A program made the translations under genes and the position numbers. DNA of 64,000 nt from Gossypium raimondii (lineage: Eukaryota; Streptophyta; Magnoliopsida; Malvales; Malvaceae). The notes under the pieces were generated by a model. That model did not search any database. It worked only from the letters and a program-made list of their open reading frames with translations, and was not told where the DNA came from. The stretch is from contig NC_068566.1 of the NCBI RefSeq assembly GCF_025698545.1, positions 29,366,444-29,430,443 of the forward strand, given 5' to 3'. How positions within the stretch are numbered: position 1 is the first letter of the stretch; each line of letters starts with the position of its first letter. Shown piece by piece: positions 37,697 through 49,439 of this stretch.

Positions 37697-38159
37697 TGTA
37701 AGGCCCAATATTTACCCGGCCCGTAATAAAATAAACCAATCCAAATTTAAAAGTCCTCAGTCTAAACACATGGGCCCAGCATGGCCCAAATCGTTTTTAA
37801 TCTAATACCCATATAATTGAAACCCTAAACCCAAATTTAACCCAGACCCAATGCCTAAAACAGTGGCCCAATTACACCTAGCCCAAATCAGCCCAAAACA
37901 CAAAAAATACACAGCAGCCCTAGGGCAAACCCCAGCGCCGCAGCAGCTCCTCTCGTCCGCACGTGCCATGCCTCTGCACTCACGCGAGCCTCCGTACGCG
38001 TGCGCCTGTGCCTCCGTACGCTGTACCTACGCAGCAAACAAACAAACAACCAGCAACGAAAAGAAAATAGAAAAAGAGAGCAAAAAAAAAAAAGAAAAAA
38101 GAACAGAGAGAGGAGTGGGGGATTTTTGTTATGTATTTTTCTTTTCTTTTAGCTTTGGC

Positions 38160-38168
38160 TATAAAAAG
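38160..38168 (+). promoter_or_regulatory. TATA box of the solo LTR
   Basis: TATAAAAAG, a strong plant TATA consensus, lies about 460 bp into the LTR with an A/G-rich purine stretch upstream. It would drive transcription away from the GPR107-like gene. Activity is unknown. Confidence 0.55.
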
Positions 38169-38589
38169 CCGATTCATTTTCTGTAAAAGGAGGCCCTTTT
38201 TTTTTCATATGATATCAATACAGAGAAAGACAGATTAAAAATAAAAATCAAAAAATTCAAAAGAGGTGATTTTTCTAGGTTATTTTCTTCTTTTCATTCG
38301 CAGTTCGTTTCTTTTTCTTTTTCTTTTCGTTTCGGCATTTACTGATTGTTTATCAAAGAAAGAAACAACAGTAAGAGAGGGCAAAAAGGTTACCTGGTGG
38401 CAAGATCCTGGCTCTCTCCGTCGTCATCGGAGGTTGGGCTAAGATCGGAAGTCATCTGAATGGTCTCTAAGCAAAGCGGCGCAATGAGCCTTTCTTAGTT
38501 TAGGTTTCTATTTTAAAGAAATGAATTGTATTAAGGTTATTTTGGTTTATAAACAGGGTAATGAACGACGTCATTTAATGCCGATTTGA

Positions 38590-38995
38590 TGGCTCTAAAA
38601 ACAGCGTCGTTTGAAGGCCAAAACCCGTGCGGTGGCCTGACCCGGGAAGGATCCGCGCATTCTGACTTATTGGTTTATTTGCACTGAGAGTCCCTTTATG
38701 TTTTGCTCGGTTGCAATTGGATTTCTTTCCATTTTTCTTAATTTGTATCGCATATTTAACCTTATTTTCATTTAAATCCATGGTCAAACGCCGCCGTTTA
38801 GAGGCTTGTGACCCGCGCGGTGACCCGACCCGGGGAAGGATCCGCGCGTTTTGCTTGAATGGTCCATTTGCGCGATGAGTCCTTCTATATTTCGCCTTGT
38901 TTTTATTCAATTTTTATTATTATTTTAATCTATACATTATATTGGATTTCTGTTTCGATTGGATCCATGTTTGAACGGCACCGTTTTAAAGATTC
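38590..38995. repeat. Tandem repeat inside the solo LTR, period about 188 bp
   Basis: GGATCCGCGC occurs at 38649 and 38837. The phrases ACAGCGTCGTTT, ACGCCGCCGTTT and ACGGCACCGTTT occur at about 38600, 38787 and 38975. So two full units and a partial third are present. Confidence 0.8.
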
Positions 38996-40030
38996 AAATC
39001 CACATGCCAGAGAAGATTTTTGTGTTAAATTACTTTAATAATCCCTTTGGTGTTAAATGGTTTTCAATTCAATCGTTTGCATATTTATTTCAAATTAACC
39101 CTTAGAATTTTGTTTGAGTCCAAAATAGATCCACTTTCATTAAATTAATTGATTTATTATCATTAATTTCATTTGTTGGTATTGTATTTAATAGTATTTA
39201 TATATATGTATATATATATATATATTAGTTAACCTAATTTTATATAAATTTCTTATTATATATTATTATTTTATACATTCATTACTTAATTTTATAAATA
39301 TTTTTATATATGTTTTAGAGATTACCTTAATGTAATTTATATATATACCTTTTGTTTTGATTCACGTATGTATAAATGTATATAATTAACTTCAAATTAT
39401 GAAATTAAATAATACTTCATATTTTATATATATGTATATATAGTATTTTTAGTATATGTACGTATATATATATAATAATATGTTATTAATTTCAAATCTT
39501 TTATGTATAGAAACCTTATTCCTTTTAAAGTTGTTATTTTATTTCATTTATTTAACTTTTATATATTTTATTATGTATATACTATTATTTATACTAGATC
39601 CTATTTTTATAAATCAAAATGTAGGTATTAATTTTATGTTATTCGCTGGTTTTATTTCTTTTCATTAAAATTTATTCAAACCTTTTATTTATTTTTAGTC
39701 CAACTATCAAAATTGCATCAAATGTTCGTATTATTTATTGTTATTATTATTTCTTTATTTTATTGTCTCAAGTTTTTTATATCGATTATTAATTTTTAGG
39801 TTGTAATTATTAATATGAATGTTTGTATAACATGATTAAAGAATGTTTGTATTAGCATATTACTTGCTTGATAGCTTCTAGTATAAATTTAGCTCGCTAT
39901 TTATCTTTTGTTTTATATATTGCTTTTCAATTATATTGTTTGTAAGAATTAAAATTTATTAAAGTGTTATAATCATTTTATTTCATAATTCCTAAAAAGC
40001 GTGGTGTTCATAAGTTCTCGAGAGAATCGT

Positions 40031-40360
40031 GCCCTAACTTACTGGGCTTCAATTCTTTTCGATGTATTTAGATAATCAAGAATTTTTATTAAAACCATAC
40101 AATTGTTATAATAAAACTTTTGAGATTTCAAGATGTTGGATCCTAACTTACTGGATATGACATTTTGTTATCTCGATTTTAAAATAAAGGCAATATTTGG
40201 TGTCTAGGAATCTCGAGAAATTAAACCCTAACTTACTGGGTTCTAATTTCTTGATTGACCCAAATAACCAAGTATCCTTCTCAAAATATATGAATTTTTT
40301 AAAATAAAAAAATGAATCTAACTTCGAAAATTGAACGGTTGCACTCTAACTCACTGAGTG
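40031..40360 (+). repeat. Four spaced copies of CCTAACTTACTGGG in the LTR
   Basis: CCTAACTTACTGGG or a close variant occurs at about 40032, 40142, 40227 and 40346, at intervals of 85-119 bp. Equivalent motifs (CCCTAACGTATTGGG type) sit in the reversed LTR near 45869, 45963 and 46073. Confidence 0.75.
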
Positions 40361-40828
40361 TGGCGATTATTTTCTTTGAAATGGGTCCGTTTTATCATCC
40401 GATTCAATTGCTTAGATTTTATTTCATGGGATTGTATTTAAAAATCTTTTCAAGTTTCGACACTAAGACATTAAACAATCAATTCGGTACCAATTTTGGG
40501 CGTTACGAGGGTGCTAGCCCTTCCTCGTACGTAATCGACTCCCGAACTTATTTTCTTAAAATTTCGCAGATCAGAATCATTTTCAATGTGAGCTGATCAC
40601 ACCTCCAATAAAGATCGGTGGCGACTCCATTTTCAAAGTCGATTCCCATTTTTCAAAGACCTTAAAAATGGTTTCGACAATTGTTAAATTAGATATTTCT
40701 AAAATAAAAATTTCATGTGATCAATATTACACAAATGTAAGTCAAATAAAAATACTAAATCTTGAATCATAAGTTTCATCACCATTGTTTCATAACAATA
40801 GAATGATAGTCTCTTTTTTTTTTTTAGT

Positions 40829-41205
40829 TAATTGTATAAACTATGACCCTCATCTTAAATTGATTCCTAAACTTTAAATCATTCTAATTACATCCCTAAT
40901 TATCAATTTTATAGTAATCAGACCCTTTGATACTAAAATTGTTAATTTAACTATTAAATGACACATCGATTTGATATGATATAATTTAAAATGGAAAAAA
41001 TTGTAAAAGTAATACCTTAAAATTCTTACTTTACTTTTGTTTTATTTCAAATTAAGCTACTTAAGATTTGATGAGTCATTTAACAGATAAATTTAATAAC
41101 AAAAGGACTTGATTGATATAAAACCAATAGTTTAAGAATGTAATTAGAACACTTTGAAATTTAGAGAGCAAATTAGAGAAAATTCATAGGTTGGGAGTGT
41201 AGTAT
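40829..41205. mobile_element. Palindromic miniature element (family M2)
   Basis: The left half has 'TTAAATTGATTCCTAAACTT' and TAATTACATCCCTAATTATC. The right half has the complements 'GAATGTAATTAGAACACTTT' and 'GTTGGGAGTGTAG'. The arms are about 130 bp with an AT-rich centre, and no coding frame is present. Confidence 0.65.
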
Positions 41206-41596
41206 GGTTTGATTCAATTTTAAATTGCAAATTTGTTTTAATTTTAAAATACCACATACTCTAAATTATATTGGGATCAGGTTGTCAATTTTAAGAAATT
41301 GGTATACATGTAGCAAGGAGAAAGGGTTCTTAACTTTAGAAAACAAAATTCATTCAAAAGTCAAAACAAGTCATGGCTTTTTTCATTTTAATTAAAAATA
41401 TGATTATTTTAATATATATAATAAATTTTATAATTAAATCAACTAATTTAACCAACTTATATATATTACTTTAAATACCTTAATCTAAGCTGATTAATTC
41501 AAACGTTTAGAGTAACATGTTTTTTCTCTTTTCAATTGATACCGATAAGGCTAACTTTGTCAAAGCCTTTCCACTAACTCCTGTATATTAGTAGTC

Positions 41597-41604
41597 CATA
41601 TATT
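41597..41604 (+). promoter_or_regulatory. Possible TATA box of the dirigent gene
   Basis: CATATATT about 37 bp before the start codon. If real, the leader would be very short. A weak, position-based call. Confidence 0.25.
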
Positions 41605-41637
41605 TCATTGAGTCCCCAAATCTCTCTACGTTTCAAC

Positions 41638-42228
41638 ATGCCTACAACCTTCTCAAAGCTACTCTCCTCCACTTTCTTTTTTCTATCTACTCTGCTCCTC
41701 TTCTCCATTAAACTTGCCTCTGCAAAACCCCATGGCTTCTCAAACAGTTTGTCTCCCAAACACTTTGGCCTCAAACGACAGAAACTCAGCCATCTTCACT
41801 TCTACTTCCACGACGTCGTCAGCGGACGAAATCCCACTGCTATCCGGGTCGCCAGTGCAGCCTTGACGAACAAATCCGAGACTGGTTTCGACACTGTCGT
41901 GATGGTTCATGACCCTTTGACGGCTACACCCGACCGGAACTCCAAGCTTGTGGGAAAAGCGCAAGGGATTTACGCATCCGCAGCGCAAGACGTTGTTGGT
42001 TTGTTAATGGTAATGAACTTGGCTTTCGTGGAAGGCAAGTATAACGGTAGTGCCCTTAGTCTTTTGGGGCGGAACACGGTGTTCTCGACGGTGAGGGAGA
42101 TGCCTATCGTCGGCGGTAGCGGCCTTTTCCAATTTGCCCGTGGATATGCTCAGGCGAAGACTCATACATTCAATATTAAAACTGGGGATGCAGTTGGTGA
42201 GTACAACGTCTATGTTCTTCATTATTGA
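41638..42228 (+). CDS. Dirigent protein
   Basis: Single exon, 196 aa. ATG 41638 is the first ATG in frame; the frame stays open for 10 codons upstream only through non-ATG codons. Residues 1-29 are a signal peptide (LLSSTFFFLSTLLLFSIKLASA), so the protein is secreted. The dirigent domain follows: LHFYFHDVVSGRNPTA (53-68), VVMVHDPLT, GKAQGIYASAAQD, MNLAFVEGKYNGSAL, TVREMPIVGGSGLFQFARGYA and a hydrophobic end EYNVYVLHY. N-glycosylation sites are seen at N78 (NKS) and N136 (NGS). Dirigent proteins steer stereoselective coupling of phenoxy radicals (lignans) or related terpenoid couplings such as gossypol in cotton, in the apoplast. The exact substrate cannot be read from sequence. Confidence 0.95.
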   Translation: MPTTFSKLLSSTFFFLSTLLLFSIKLASAKPHGFSNSLSPKHFGLKRQKLSHLHFYFHDVVSGRNPTAIRVASAALTNKSETGFDTVVMVHDPLTATPDRNSKLVGKAQGIYASAAQDVVGLLMVMNLAFVEGKYNGSALSLLGRNTVFSTVREMPIVGGSGLFQFARGYAQAKTHTFNIKTGDAVGEYNVYVLHY

Positions 42229-42692
42229 TGAGAGTATATGATTAATGTATGAATCCCAACGGCTTGAGATTTTGTGGACTTTGGTCTTCTTCTGTATAAC
42301 TTGATAATTTGCTTTAAATTTATATGCTTTGGACAACTAATTTTGTGATTTGTCTCAAAAATTAATTATAAACTTTTTTTTATTATTTGTGATGGAGAGA
42401 GAACGTTCCATGAATTGTCATATATTGATAATGAATGTAATTTCCGGATTTTGTTGACCACTTTTACGTATACAATGTCTAAATCATATTTCTTTTTTCA
42501 AGATGAAGTGTTAATTAGCTAATTGCTTTACCCCTCACCACTTTCAAGGAAACCAAAATGGATGGAATTTCTTTCTTTTCTTTATTCCATTCTGAAAAAA
42601 AAAAAAAAGGTTTCAAGTCATCATGGTAGCACACCTTTAAAAAAGCTACGAATAAAATTTCAAAAGAAAAATGCTGCAAGAATGAGTGTTGC
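42229..42692. other. Downstream region of the dirigent gene
   Basis: 3' flank with a poly-A tract at about 42595-42608. No further gene. Confidence 0.45.
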
Positions 42693-42790
42693 TTTATAAA
42701 AATAATTCTATTTTTTTATTAATTACATAAATGATTTGTACATAAATGACTTGAAATGAATAGTAAAAGTTGGTAGAGTGAAAGAAATTA
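42693..42790. repeat. Inverted repeat flanking the nested transposon stack (left arm)
   Basis: TACATAAATGACTTGAAATG then AATAGTAAAAGTTGGTAGAG (42740-42778) is the reverse complement, with few differences, of 54664-54704. The similarity extends for about 80-100 bp with small gaps. Confidence 0.65.
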
Positions 42791-42794
42791 GCGT

Positions 42795-43169
42795 CTCTAT
42801 GCTGAAGACCTTATCCCGTGGTTAAAGGCTAATTTGCAAAGTAGTGCCAAATCAGTTGACGATGAGGTAACTTGGTCATATTTATTTGGCTTACTAACCT
42901 GGCGAATTTAGAAAAATCGAAATCTTTTTCTTTTTCAAGGGGTTCATGGAACACATGTGAGATAGTTAATATTTCATATATATGGGCAAAAACATTTTTT
43001 TTTTCTTTTCACAGGGAAGACATATCTAGGCGAAAGGAACAAAATTTAGCACACCAGACACCAGATAGCTAGATCAGCCTTTGCACCGACGGGGCGGTTC
43101 AAATTGCTTCTGAAAATGCTGCAGCAAGGGGATTCATAAGGAATAGAGATGGAGAGTAGATTATGGGGT
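42795..43169 (+). mobile_element. LINE fragment (connector and RNase H), cut by an LTR insertion
   Basis: The plus-strand translation across frameshifts gives DEVTWSYLFGLLTWRIWKNR, then SWNTCEIVNISYIWAK, then LCTDGAVQIASENAAARGF and IRNRDGE, the same connector and RNase H layout as the LINE at 4.8-7.5 kb. Coding similarity stops exactly where the gypsy LTR begins (TGATAAG at 43170). The continuation was not found beyond 54491. Confidence 0.75.
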
Positions 43170-43882
43170 TGATAAGTGTCAAAAGTAACATATTTTAGTC
43201 TCGTTTTTAATGCGCTTTTGGATGATTATTCAATGCAAAAATGGTCAATTTTATTCTCTTAATCCTTTAAATTCGTGTTTCTATACTTAGAAGATTATTT
43301 GGGAGCAAAATGAGCAAAAATCAAACAATTGGAGCAGATTTCAGTAGCCACACAGGCTGGACACACGAGCTGCCACATGACCATGTGCCAGACCGTGTGG
43401 ATTTTGCGATTCGTACTCCAAATATGCGAAAAAAACGTAATTTTTAGATTTTTCAGGCATTTTAAGACCTATATATACCAAATATAAGAAGATAAGTGAG
43501 AGCCGTCAAAAAATTTTTAGAAGAAAACAACTTGGAAAACACCATTGAAGCCGACTCTGAAGCAGATTTCCACCAAGACTGAATATCTCTTTTTAATTTT
43601 TTTGAAGTTTATTATGAGTTTCTCTATTTCTTGTTGTTATATTGTCTTTGAAATGTTTTTATCTACGATTATGAATTAATTTTCTAAATACATAGGGGAG
43701 ATGAGCCTTATGATGAATTTTGTCTTTTGATTTCTATTTTATGCAATAAATACTTGAATTTTGTTCTCAGTTATGTGTGTTTAATTCTTGATTTAATATT
43801 TTTAGATTATTAAATCATGTTTGATGTGCTTAATTCGGAGGAGGAATAGACCCTATTTAAGATTATATCTATCATAATTGAG

Positions 43883-43887
43883 TAGAG
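43883..43887. repeat. Target-site duplication TAGAG (left) of the inner element
   Basis: TAGAG precedes the inner 5' LTR, and TGGAG (one change) follows the inner 3' LTR at 53972-53976. Confidence 0.6.
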
Positions 43888-45277
43888 TGATAACTTGTTC
43901 ATTTTGCACAATTTACGTGTTCAAATCGACTTATTCTCGAATTAATCCCTGCTAATTAGTGAATTTTGTGTTTAAATATTGACAAGAATGAAATTTAGGC
44001 ACTTTAAATCAGAAACAAACAAAGAATGGATTAAATTGAAGCATGGAAAAGAGAAGAAGAACTGAATTATAAATTTTGAGACATTTGAGATGCTAGTCAG
44101 ATTTTGACCTTGTAAAAGCCAAAAGTAGTAAATTAAATTTGAAAATATTTTGAATAGTTAGTGGTAGATGAGGTGGTGTACTTCAAAACACACCTTGAAT
44201 ACATTGGAAATTGATTGGAATTAATGCAATTATCCATTTTCTACCTTTTGTTCAAAACACTTGTAGCTTATTCTTTTCATTCTATCGATTTTTGTTTCAA
44301 TAGCTTTTAATTTCTTTATTGGCTTAATTATTTTCAAGTCCCCTCCCTTTTCCATCAATCTCCACAACCATTTAATCCTTTACCATAAATCAACAAAAGC
44401 ATGATTAATTTCATGCTTCACTAATATTCTAACTTAGCTTTAGGCCAGTATTATTTCCGGTCAGGAATCGTGATAAATGTATCTACACTAAAAAATCCTT
44501 CAAATCGGTATTCACCATCTCTCTGGAATATTAGGATTGACAAATTCATCCCTTAAAGTTAACTTGATTTCAATTCAAAGAAAGCAAGTTGGGTTGAAGT
44601 GGTTTTAGTATACAGTTAGGAAGACGAGTTGACTGTGCTGTATTTACATTTTCGTGAACAAGTTAGGGAGATTGTGATCGAATTTAAACGTCTCGCACAG
44701 TTGAGGTCGTTAATCTGAGTTGGATTCTTCAGAACGCAAGATTGCTGGGGTCTTGAATTGCAAACGCGTGTATCGCGATTCGACAACCAATAAGGGTTGG
44801 TTTGCAGGGCGTACTGAGATCAACTACGAGAGGAAGAATTGACAGTTAGGACATTCTTAACCGCTATAACAACTTATTGTTTGGAGGAGAAAACTAAATT
44901 TCGAGGATTGATTCAAAAATCGGAATCCACTGAGTCTAGGGCTAAGGCTTCCTAATTCTGTTTATAAAAATCCAAATTTATTTTCTAATTTAATTTTACT
45001 TTCGATCTATTTAATTGTTTGTTTCTACTATATTAATTATTTAATTTCTAGACATTGCAAACTCTCCTAACTTATTTAATTTATTTTTTAGTAGGTCCAT
45101 TTGGAATCATGGGCACGACTATTGCCACGATTATCGGTTCGACTGAAATTCTGGTCATAAGAAAAACACAGAAGTTGATCATAATATCCAATCCCTATGG
45201 ACTCGGCCCTACTACTCTTACTACTGTTTAAAATTATTTATTGTAGAAATTATTTTTGGTGATTTTGACGCCCATTA
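43888..45277 (+). repeat. Athila-like 5' LTR
   Basis: It begins TGATAACTTGTTCATTTTGC and ends CGCCCATTA (terminal CATCA mutated). It aligns along its length with 52538-53971 and lacks about 41 bp present there near 52815-52857. Confidence 0.88.
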
Positions 45278-45283
45278 AATTTT

Positions 45284-45303
45284 TACGCCGTTGTCGGGGA
45301 TTA
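45284..45303 (+). other. Athila-type primer-binding site
   Basis: ACGCCGTTGTCGGGGAT resembles the complement of the Asp-tRNA 3' end (TGGCGCCGTTGCCGGGGAT) with a few changes, seven bases after the 5' LTR. Confidence 0.7.
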
Positions 45304-45548
45304 GAGATTTTTTTCTAATTTTCTTGTTTACCTTTTGACCAGATCAGAATCAGGCTCTCTAGAGTTTGAACCAGAAATAGAGAAGTTGGCTTGAAAACTA
45401 CGAAGAGCAGCTATTCAATGAGGTAAACGACCAAATCCCGGATTTGAAACCATATCCTACACCGAGGAAATTTTCCCATTTGACTAACCAGACGAGATGG
45501 CCTAGCAAACTATACACCAACTTGCAATAGCACCGGATGAACAACAAC

Positions 45549-47890
45549 TGTCGAAACCATTCTTTTGATAAAATAAAAATTTAGTTGTCGACTTTAAAAA
45601 CAAAAACTGGAGTCGCCACTGATCCTTTATCGAGGTGTGATCGGTTCACCTAAAAAATAGTTTTGGCCTACGAAATTTGAGAAAATAGGTTCGGGAGTCA
45701 GTTACGCACGAGGAAGGGTTAGCACCCTCGTAATGCCAAAAAATCGGTACCAAATTGATTATTTAATGTCTTAGTGTCGAGGATTTAAAAAGATCTTAAA
45801 AAAACTCAAATGATGAAACTTGAAAAGGATAATCAATTGTTCAAGCTATATAAAGAAATCGAGACCCAATACGTTAGGGTACAATTTCTCAAAACCCCCG
45901 AACTTTGAATATCACTTTTTAGTTTTTTAAAGAAAATCTTCATTTCGAGAAAGAAAATGTCATGCCCAATACGTTAGGACACCACAAATTAAGTTCCCGA
46001 AAATGATTTTTAAACTTATGCGTTTTGAATAACGAATATTCTCGGTTATTTGGAATTAACGAAGAAAATCGGAACCCAAGACGTTAGGGCTCAATTTTCT
46101 CAAAAATCCCTAACTTTGAATATCGTTTATATTTTAAAAGCCTTTGAATAAATAAAAAATAAAAAAAATGATTTTAATGTTTTGACAAAAATCAAAATAT
46201 ATTTTTAAAAGATATGTTAAAAATGTGAATGCAATATGAAACAAAAATTTTAATTTTAATTATATGTATACATAAGTATGATATATAAATGAATTTTGCA
46301 AATATGTATATGGATATGAGAGAAAAAAATGCATAAGCATTATAAAATGTTAATGCATATATCTACATGAATACATAAGTCATAAGAATAAAACAAGAAT
46401 AAAACACATATAAAATATATTCATACATTTTAAAAAAAGTATAAATATAATATATTAGTAAATATAAAACATGGAAAATATTTATAATAGCTTTGAATAG
46501 AGGATAAAAATATATATTTACAAATTATAAAAAAACATATATAAATTATAAAATATGGAAAACGATAAATATTATGAAATAAAAATGTGTATATTTATAT
46601 ATAAAAAATGTAAAATAATAATAATAAAATATGTATATAGAATATATATTTAAAACGTTTTAAAAAAATTATATATATATATATGTATTAATATGCATAT
46701 GCGCATATAAATAAGTATAATAATAATATATCATATAATAATAAACTAATAACAATACAGTAATAATAAAATAAACAGTATTAAAAATAAATAAAAAAAA
46801 CTAAAATAACAAACTAAAGGTTAAGTAAAAAAAAGGCAGAATTTAAAGGTTAAATTCCTAAAACAAAAAAAAAAAAACAAGAAAGGGAGCAAATTAAAAC
46901 ATGCGTAAGTGGAGGAGGCCCAAAAAACAATTTTACCCAAACCACCCAAAGCATTGCGCAACATTGGATTAAATCAAAACATTAATAATGTTTCATGAAA
47001 AAATTTGAAAATAATAAAAAGAAGCGATTTTGAAAATAATAAAAACATGAAGGGCCCGAATTATAAATAACCCATCAACTTAAAACATGCGGATCTAATC
47101 GGGTTTTGGGTCAGGTCATACGGGCATTCAGGTACACCAAATACGGCGCCGTTTTTTAAATCAAATAAAAACCCCTTTTCCAGCCCTAAAAACCATTTTC
47201 TTTCTTTCTTTGAAGTTGCGCCGTATCTCTACCATCAAAACCCTTCCCCTGCTCCAATGGCAACGAAATGAAGGGGCTTCAACAACGCCACACCGGTAAG
47301 TTTCCCTCTACTCCCTTTCTTTATTCTTTTTTTTTTGTTTTTATAAACGAAAAAAAACAAAAACAAAGTAAAAACAGTAAAAAAAAAAGGAAAAACAAAA
47401 TCTATCACCTTCAAAAAACGTTTTTCTCCTGTAATTTATTTTTTAATTTTCAATACAAAATTTTGCTAACCACTATTACAAATTCGATTTCCTTTTTTAT
47501 ACCCTCCCCCAAATCTTTTCCATTTGCTGCATATCTCCTCTTAATGTTGTTCGTGGTTCCTTTGTTGCCAGTATGTAGAAACTGCCCGGTGTGCTGATCG
47601 TGACTTGTTTCAAGAAGACTAGAAGAAACGTGCACAACGTGCAAGGCTGCTGAATGTGGGAGAGGCAACGTGGGGCAACATTCGCAGAGGCGGGCGAGGG
47701 AGTCGTGAGGCGCGTCCTAGGGTTTCTAACTCCTTTGCCAAAAACATGTTGTAGGCCAATTGGGCCGATTTCTGCTGTTTGGGTTAAGCTATTGGGCCGA
47801 TTGGGTTATTTATAAAAATGGACTGTTTCTTGCATTTTTATTATCTTTAAGGTTCATTTAGTTGGGCCCGAGCTAAAATGGCCTATTACA
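45549..47890 (-). mobile_element. Solo LTR (reversed) inside the Athila-like element, 2,342 bp
   Basis: On the plus strand it runs from TGTCGAAACC to GGCCTATTACA. Its complement has the same start and end signature as the solo LTR at 37697-40679 (TGTAA..GGCC ... TGGTTTCGACA). ACAAC occurs immediately on both sides (45544-45548 and 47891-47895), a perfect target-site duplication. It has no coding region, so the open frame at 47268-47597 is LTR sequence. It carries only one unit of the GC-rich repeat that is tandem in the other copy. Confidence 0.85.
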
Positions 47891-48134
47891 ACAACCCCTA
47901 TGTATAACTTATCCAGCGGGAGGAAGCCATTCGAGTTGATGTCAGGTTTGGTTCATTTACTACTCACCTCGTGGATTACAGAACGAAAATCTGTACACCC
48001 ATACCCATCTCAAAGAATTCTATATGGTGTGTACAAGCATGAAGCCTCAATAAGTAACTGAAGACCAAATTAAACTTTGTATTTTTCCTTTCTCATTAAC
48101 CGATTTTGCTAGAGAATGACTATTTTATTTACCT

Positions 48135-49430
48135 TTGAGATCTTTTAATACATGGTCTGACATATTTCACTTATTTCTTGACAGGTTCTTTCTAGCAGCT
48201 CGAGCAGCCGAACTAAGGAAGGACATTATAGGAATCCGTCAAAGGGACACTAAATCGCTCTACGATTACTGGGAGCGATACAAAATGTTGTGTGCAAGTT
48301 GCCCACAACATGGACTGACTAAAGAGTCACTTTTGTGTTATTTCTATAAGAGGTTGTTCCTGATAGAAATGAAAATAATAGATGTTGCAATTGGAGGGGT
48401 ACTTGTTAATATGACTCCTCAGAGAGCACAAGAGTTGATTTCGACAATGGCTGCTAACTCTCAATAATTTCGACTGGCTACAGATCCCACAAGACGGGTT
48501 CATGGTTAAATTCTCTATCTCTAGAAGATAAAATTGATAAGCTGACTAACATTGTTCAAAATTTTCTTATAGATAAAATGGGCCCAACACGGTGAAATTT
48601 AAGCTAAGCCAGACCACCCAACGGACTCATGTTCAATTTACATAAGGATTCGACAGGACAAGCAAATGTTGTTAGGAATTTTCCAGGATCGCCCCAAAAG
48701 CGATATGACCCATATTAGAACTCATATAATGTAGGGTGAAAAGATCACCCAAATATAAGTTATGGGTCTAATCCTTGGTTCAATCAACCTTACCAACAAA
48801 TGCCGCCTCAGAATCAACAATTACCACCCTCAAAGTCATCATTGGAAGCCATAGTGGAAAGGCTAGCAAATAGTACTAAGAAAATCCAGTAAAAAACTGA
48901 CATGTATTTGCAAGAGTTAGATAAGCAAGTAGCAAGCTTGCGCTCACGGTTAGCAGTTTGGAGTCCCAAAGTAACCTGCCGACCCAATCTGTGCTTAATT
49001 CTCAACATAAAGCAAGTGTTATAACATTAAGGAGTCGGAAGGTTCTGGAACCGATACCTGGCACGAGTCGTGCCCATGACGCTGGTCGAGATGAGAAGAA
49101 ACTTGACTTGTCTAATACAAGAAGGAGTGAAAAGAGAAAAAGATCCTCGACACCTTTCAAAAGGTAGAAATCAACATACCTCTACTTGATGCAATTAAGC
49201 AGATTCCGTGATATGCAAAATTCTTAAAAGAATTATGCACGAGTAAGAGGAAGCTCTTGGGCAATGAAAATGTGAGTATTGGAGAAAATGTCTCAACCGT
49301 TTTACAAAGGAAAATACCACCTAAATGTAAGGACCAATGTATGTTTTCCATATCTTGCAAAATAGGTAGTGTCGGTATTAAAAAATCATGTGTGACTTAG
49401 GCGCATCAATTAATGTTATGCTTTGGAGCA
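48135..49430 (+). pseudogene. Athila gag and protease, broken
   Basis: The first frame reads FLDRFFLAARAAELRKDIIG, RQRDTKSLYDYWERYKMLCA and QRAQELISTMAANSQ, the conserved Athila gag core (retrotransposon gag domain). After many stops comes NLPTQSVLNSQHKASVITLR. Then DAIKQIP.YAKFLKELCTSK-type sequence leads into GENVSTVLQRKIPPKCKDQ and the aspartic-protease motif DLGASINVM near 49397-49425. Reading ends there abruptly. Confidence 0.85.
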
Positions 49431-49439
49431 GTTTAGATT

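Larger units (their letters stand above)
37697..40679 (+). mobile_element. Solo LTR of a gypsy-type element, 2,983 bp
   Basis: It starts TGTAAGGCCC, ends TTTCGACA and is flanked by perfect 5-bp duplications (ATTGT), with no internal coding region. A related LTR lies reversed at 45549-47890. Internal features are a TATA box (TATAAAAAG at 38160-38168), a GC-rich tandem repeat (38590-38990) and a series of CCTAACTTACTGGG-type motifs (40031-40360). Open frames such as 38575-38910 (-) and 37851-38186 (+) are part of the LTR and not genes. The long AT-rich stretch 39150-39980 has no coding potential. Confidence 0.85.
40680..41637. other. Upstream region of the dirigent gene with a palindromic element
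   Basis: Between the solo LTR and the dirigent gene. It contains a palindromic miniature element at about 40829-41205 (listed separately). The last about 400 bp should hold the dirigent promoter. Confidence 0.5.

Noticed and set aside
38575..38910. 111-codon minus-strand frame with a repeated motif.
   Set aside because: It lies inside the solo LTR and its repetition is the 188-bp LTR tandem repeat.
47268..47597. 109-codon plus-strand frame starting MKGLQQRHTGK.
   Set aside because: It lies within the reversed solo LTR and shows no protein family.
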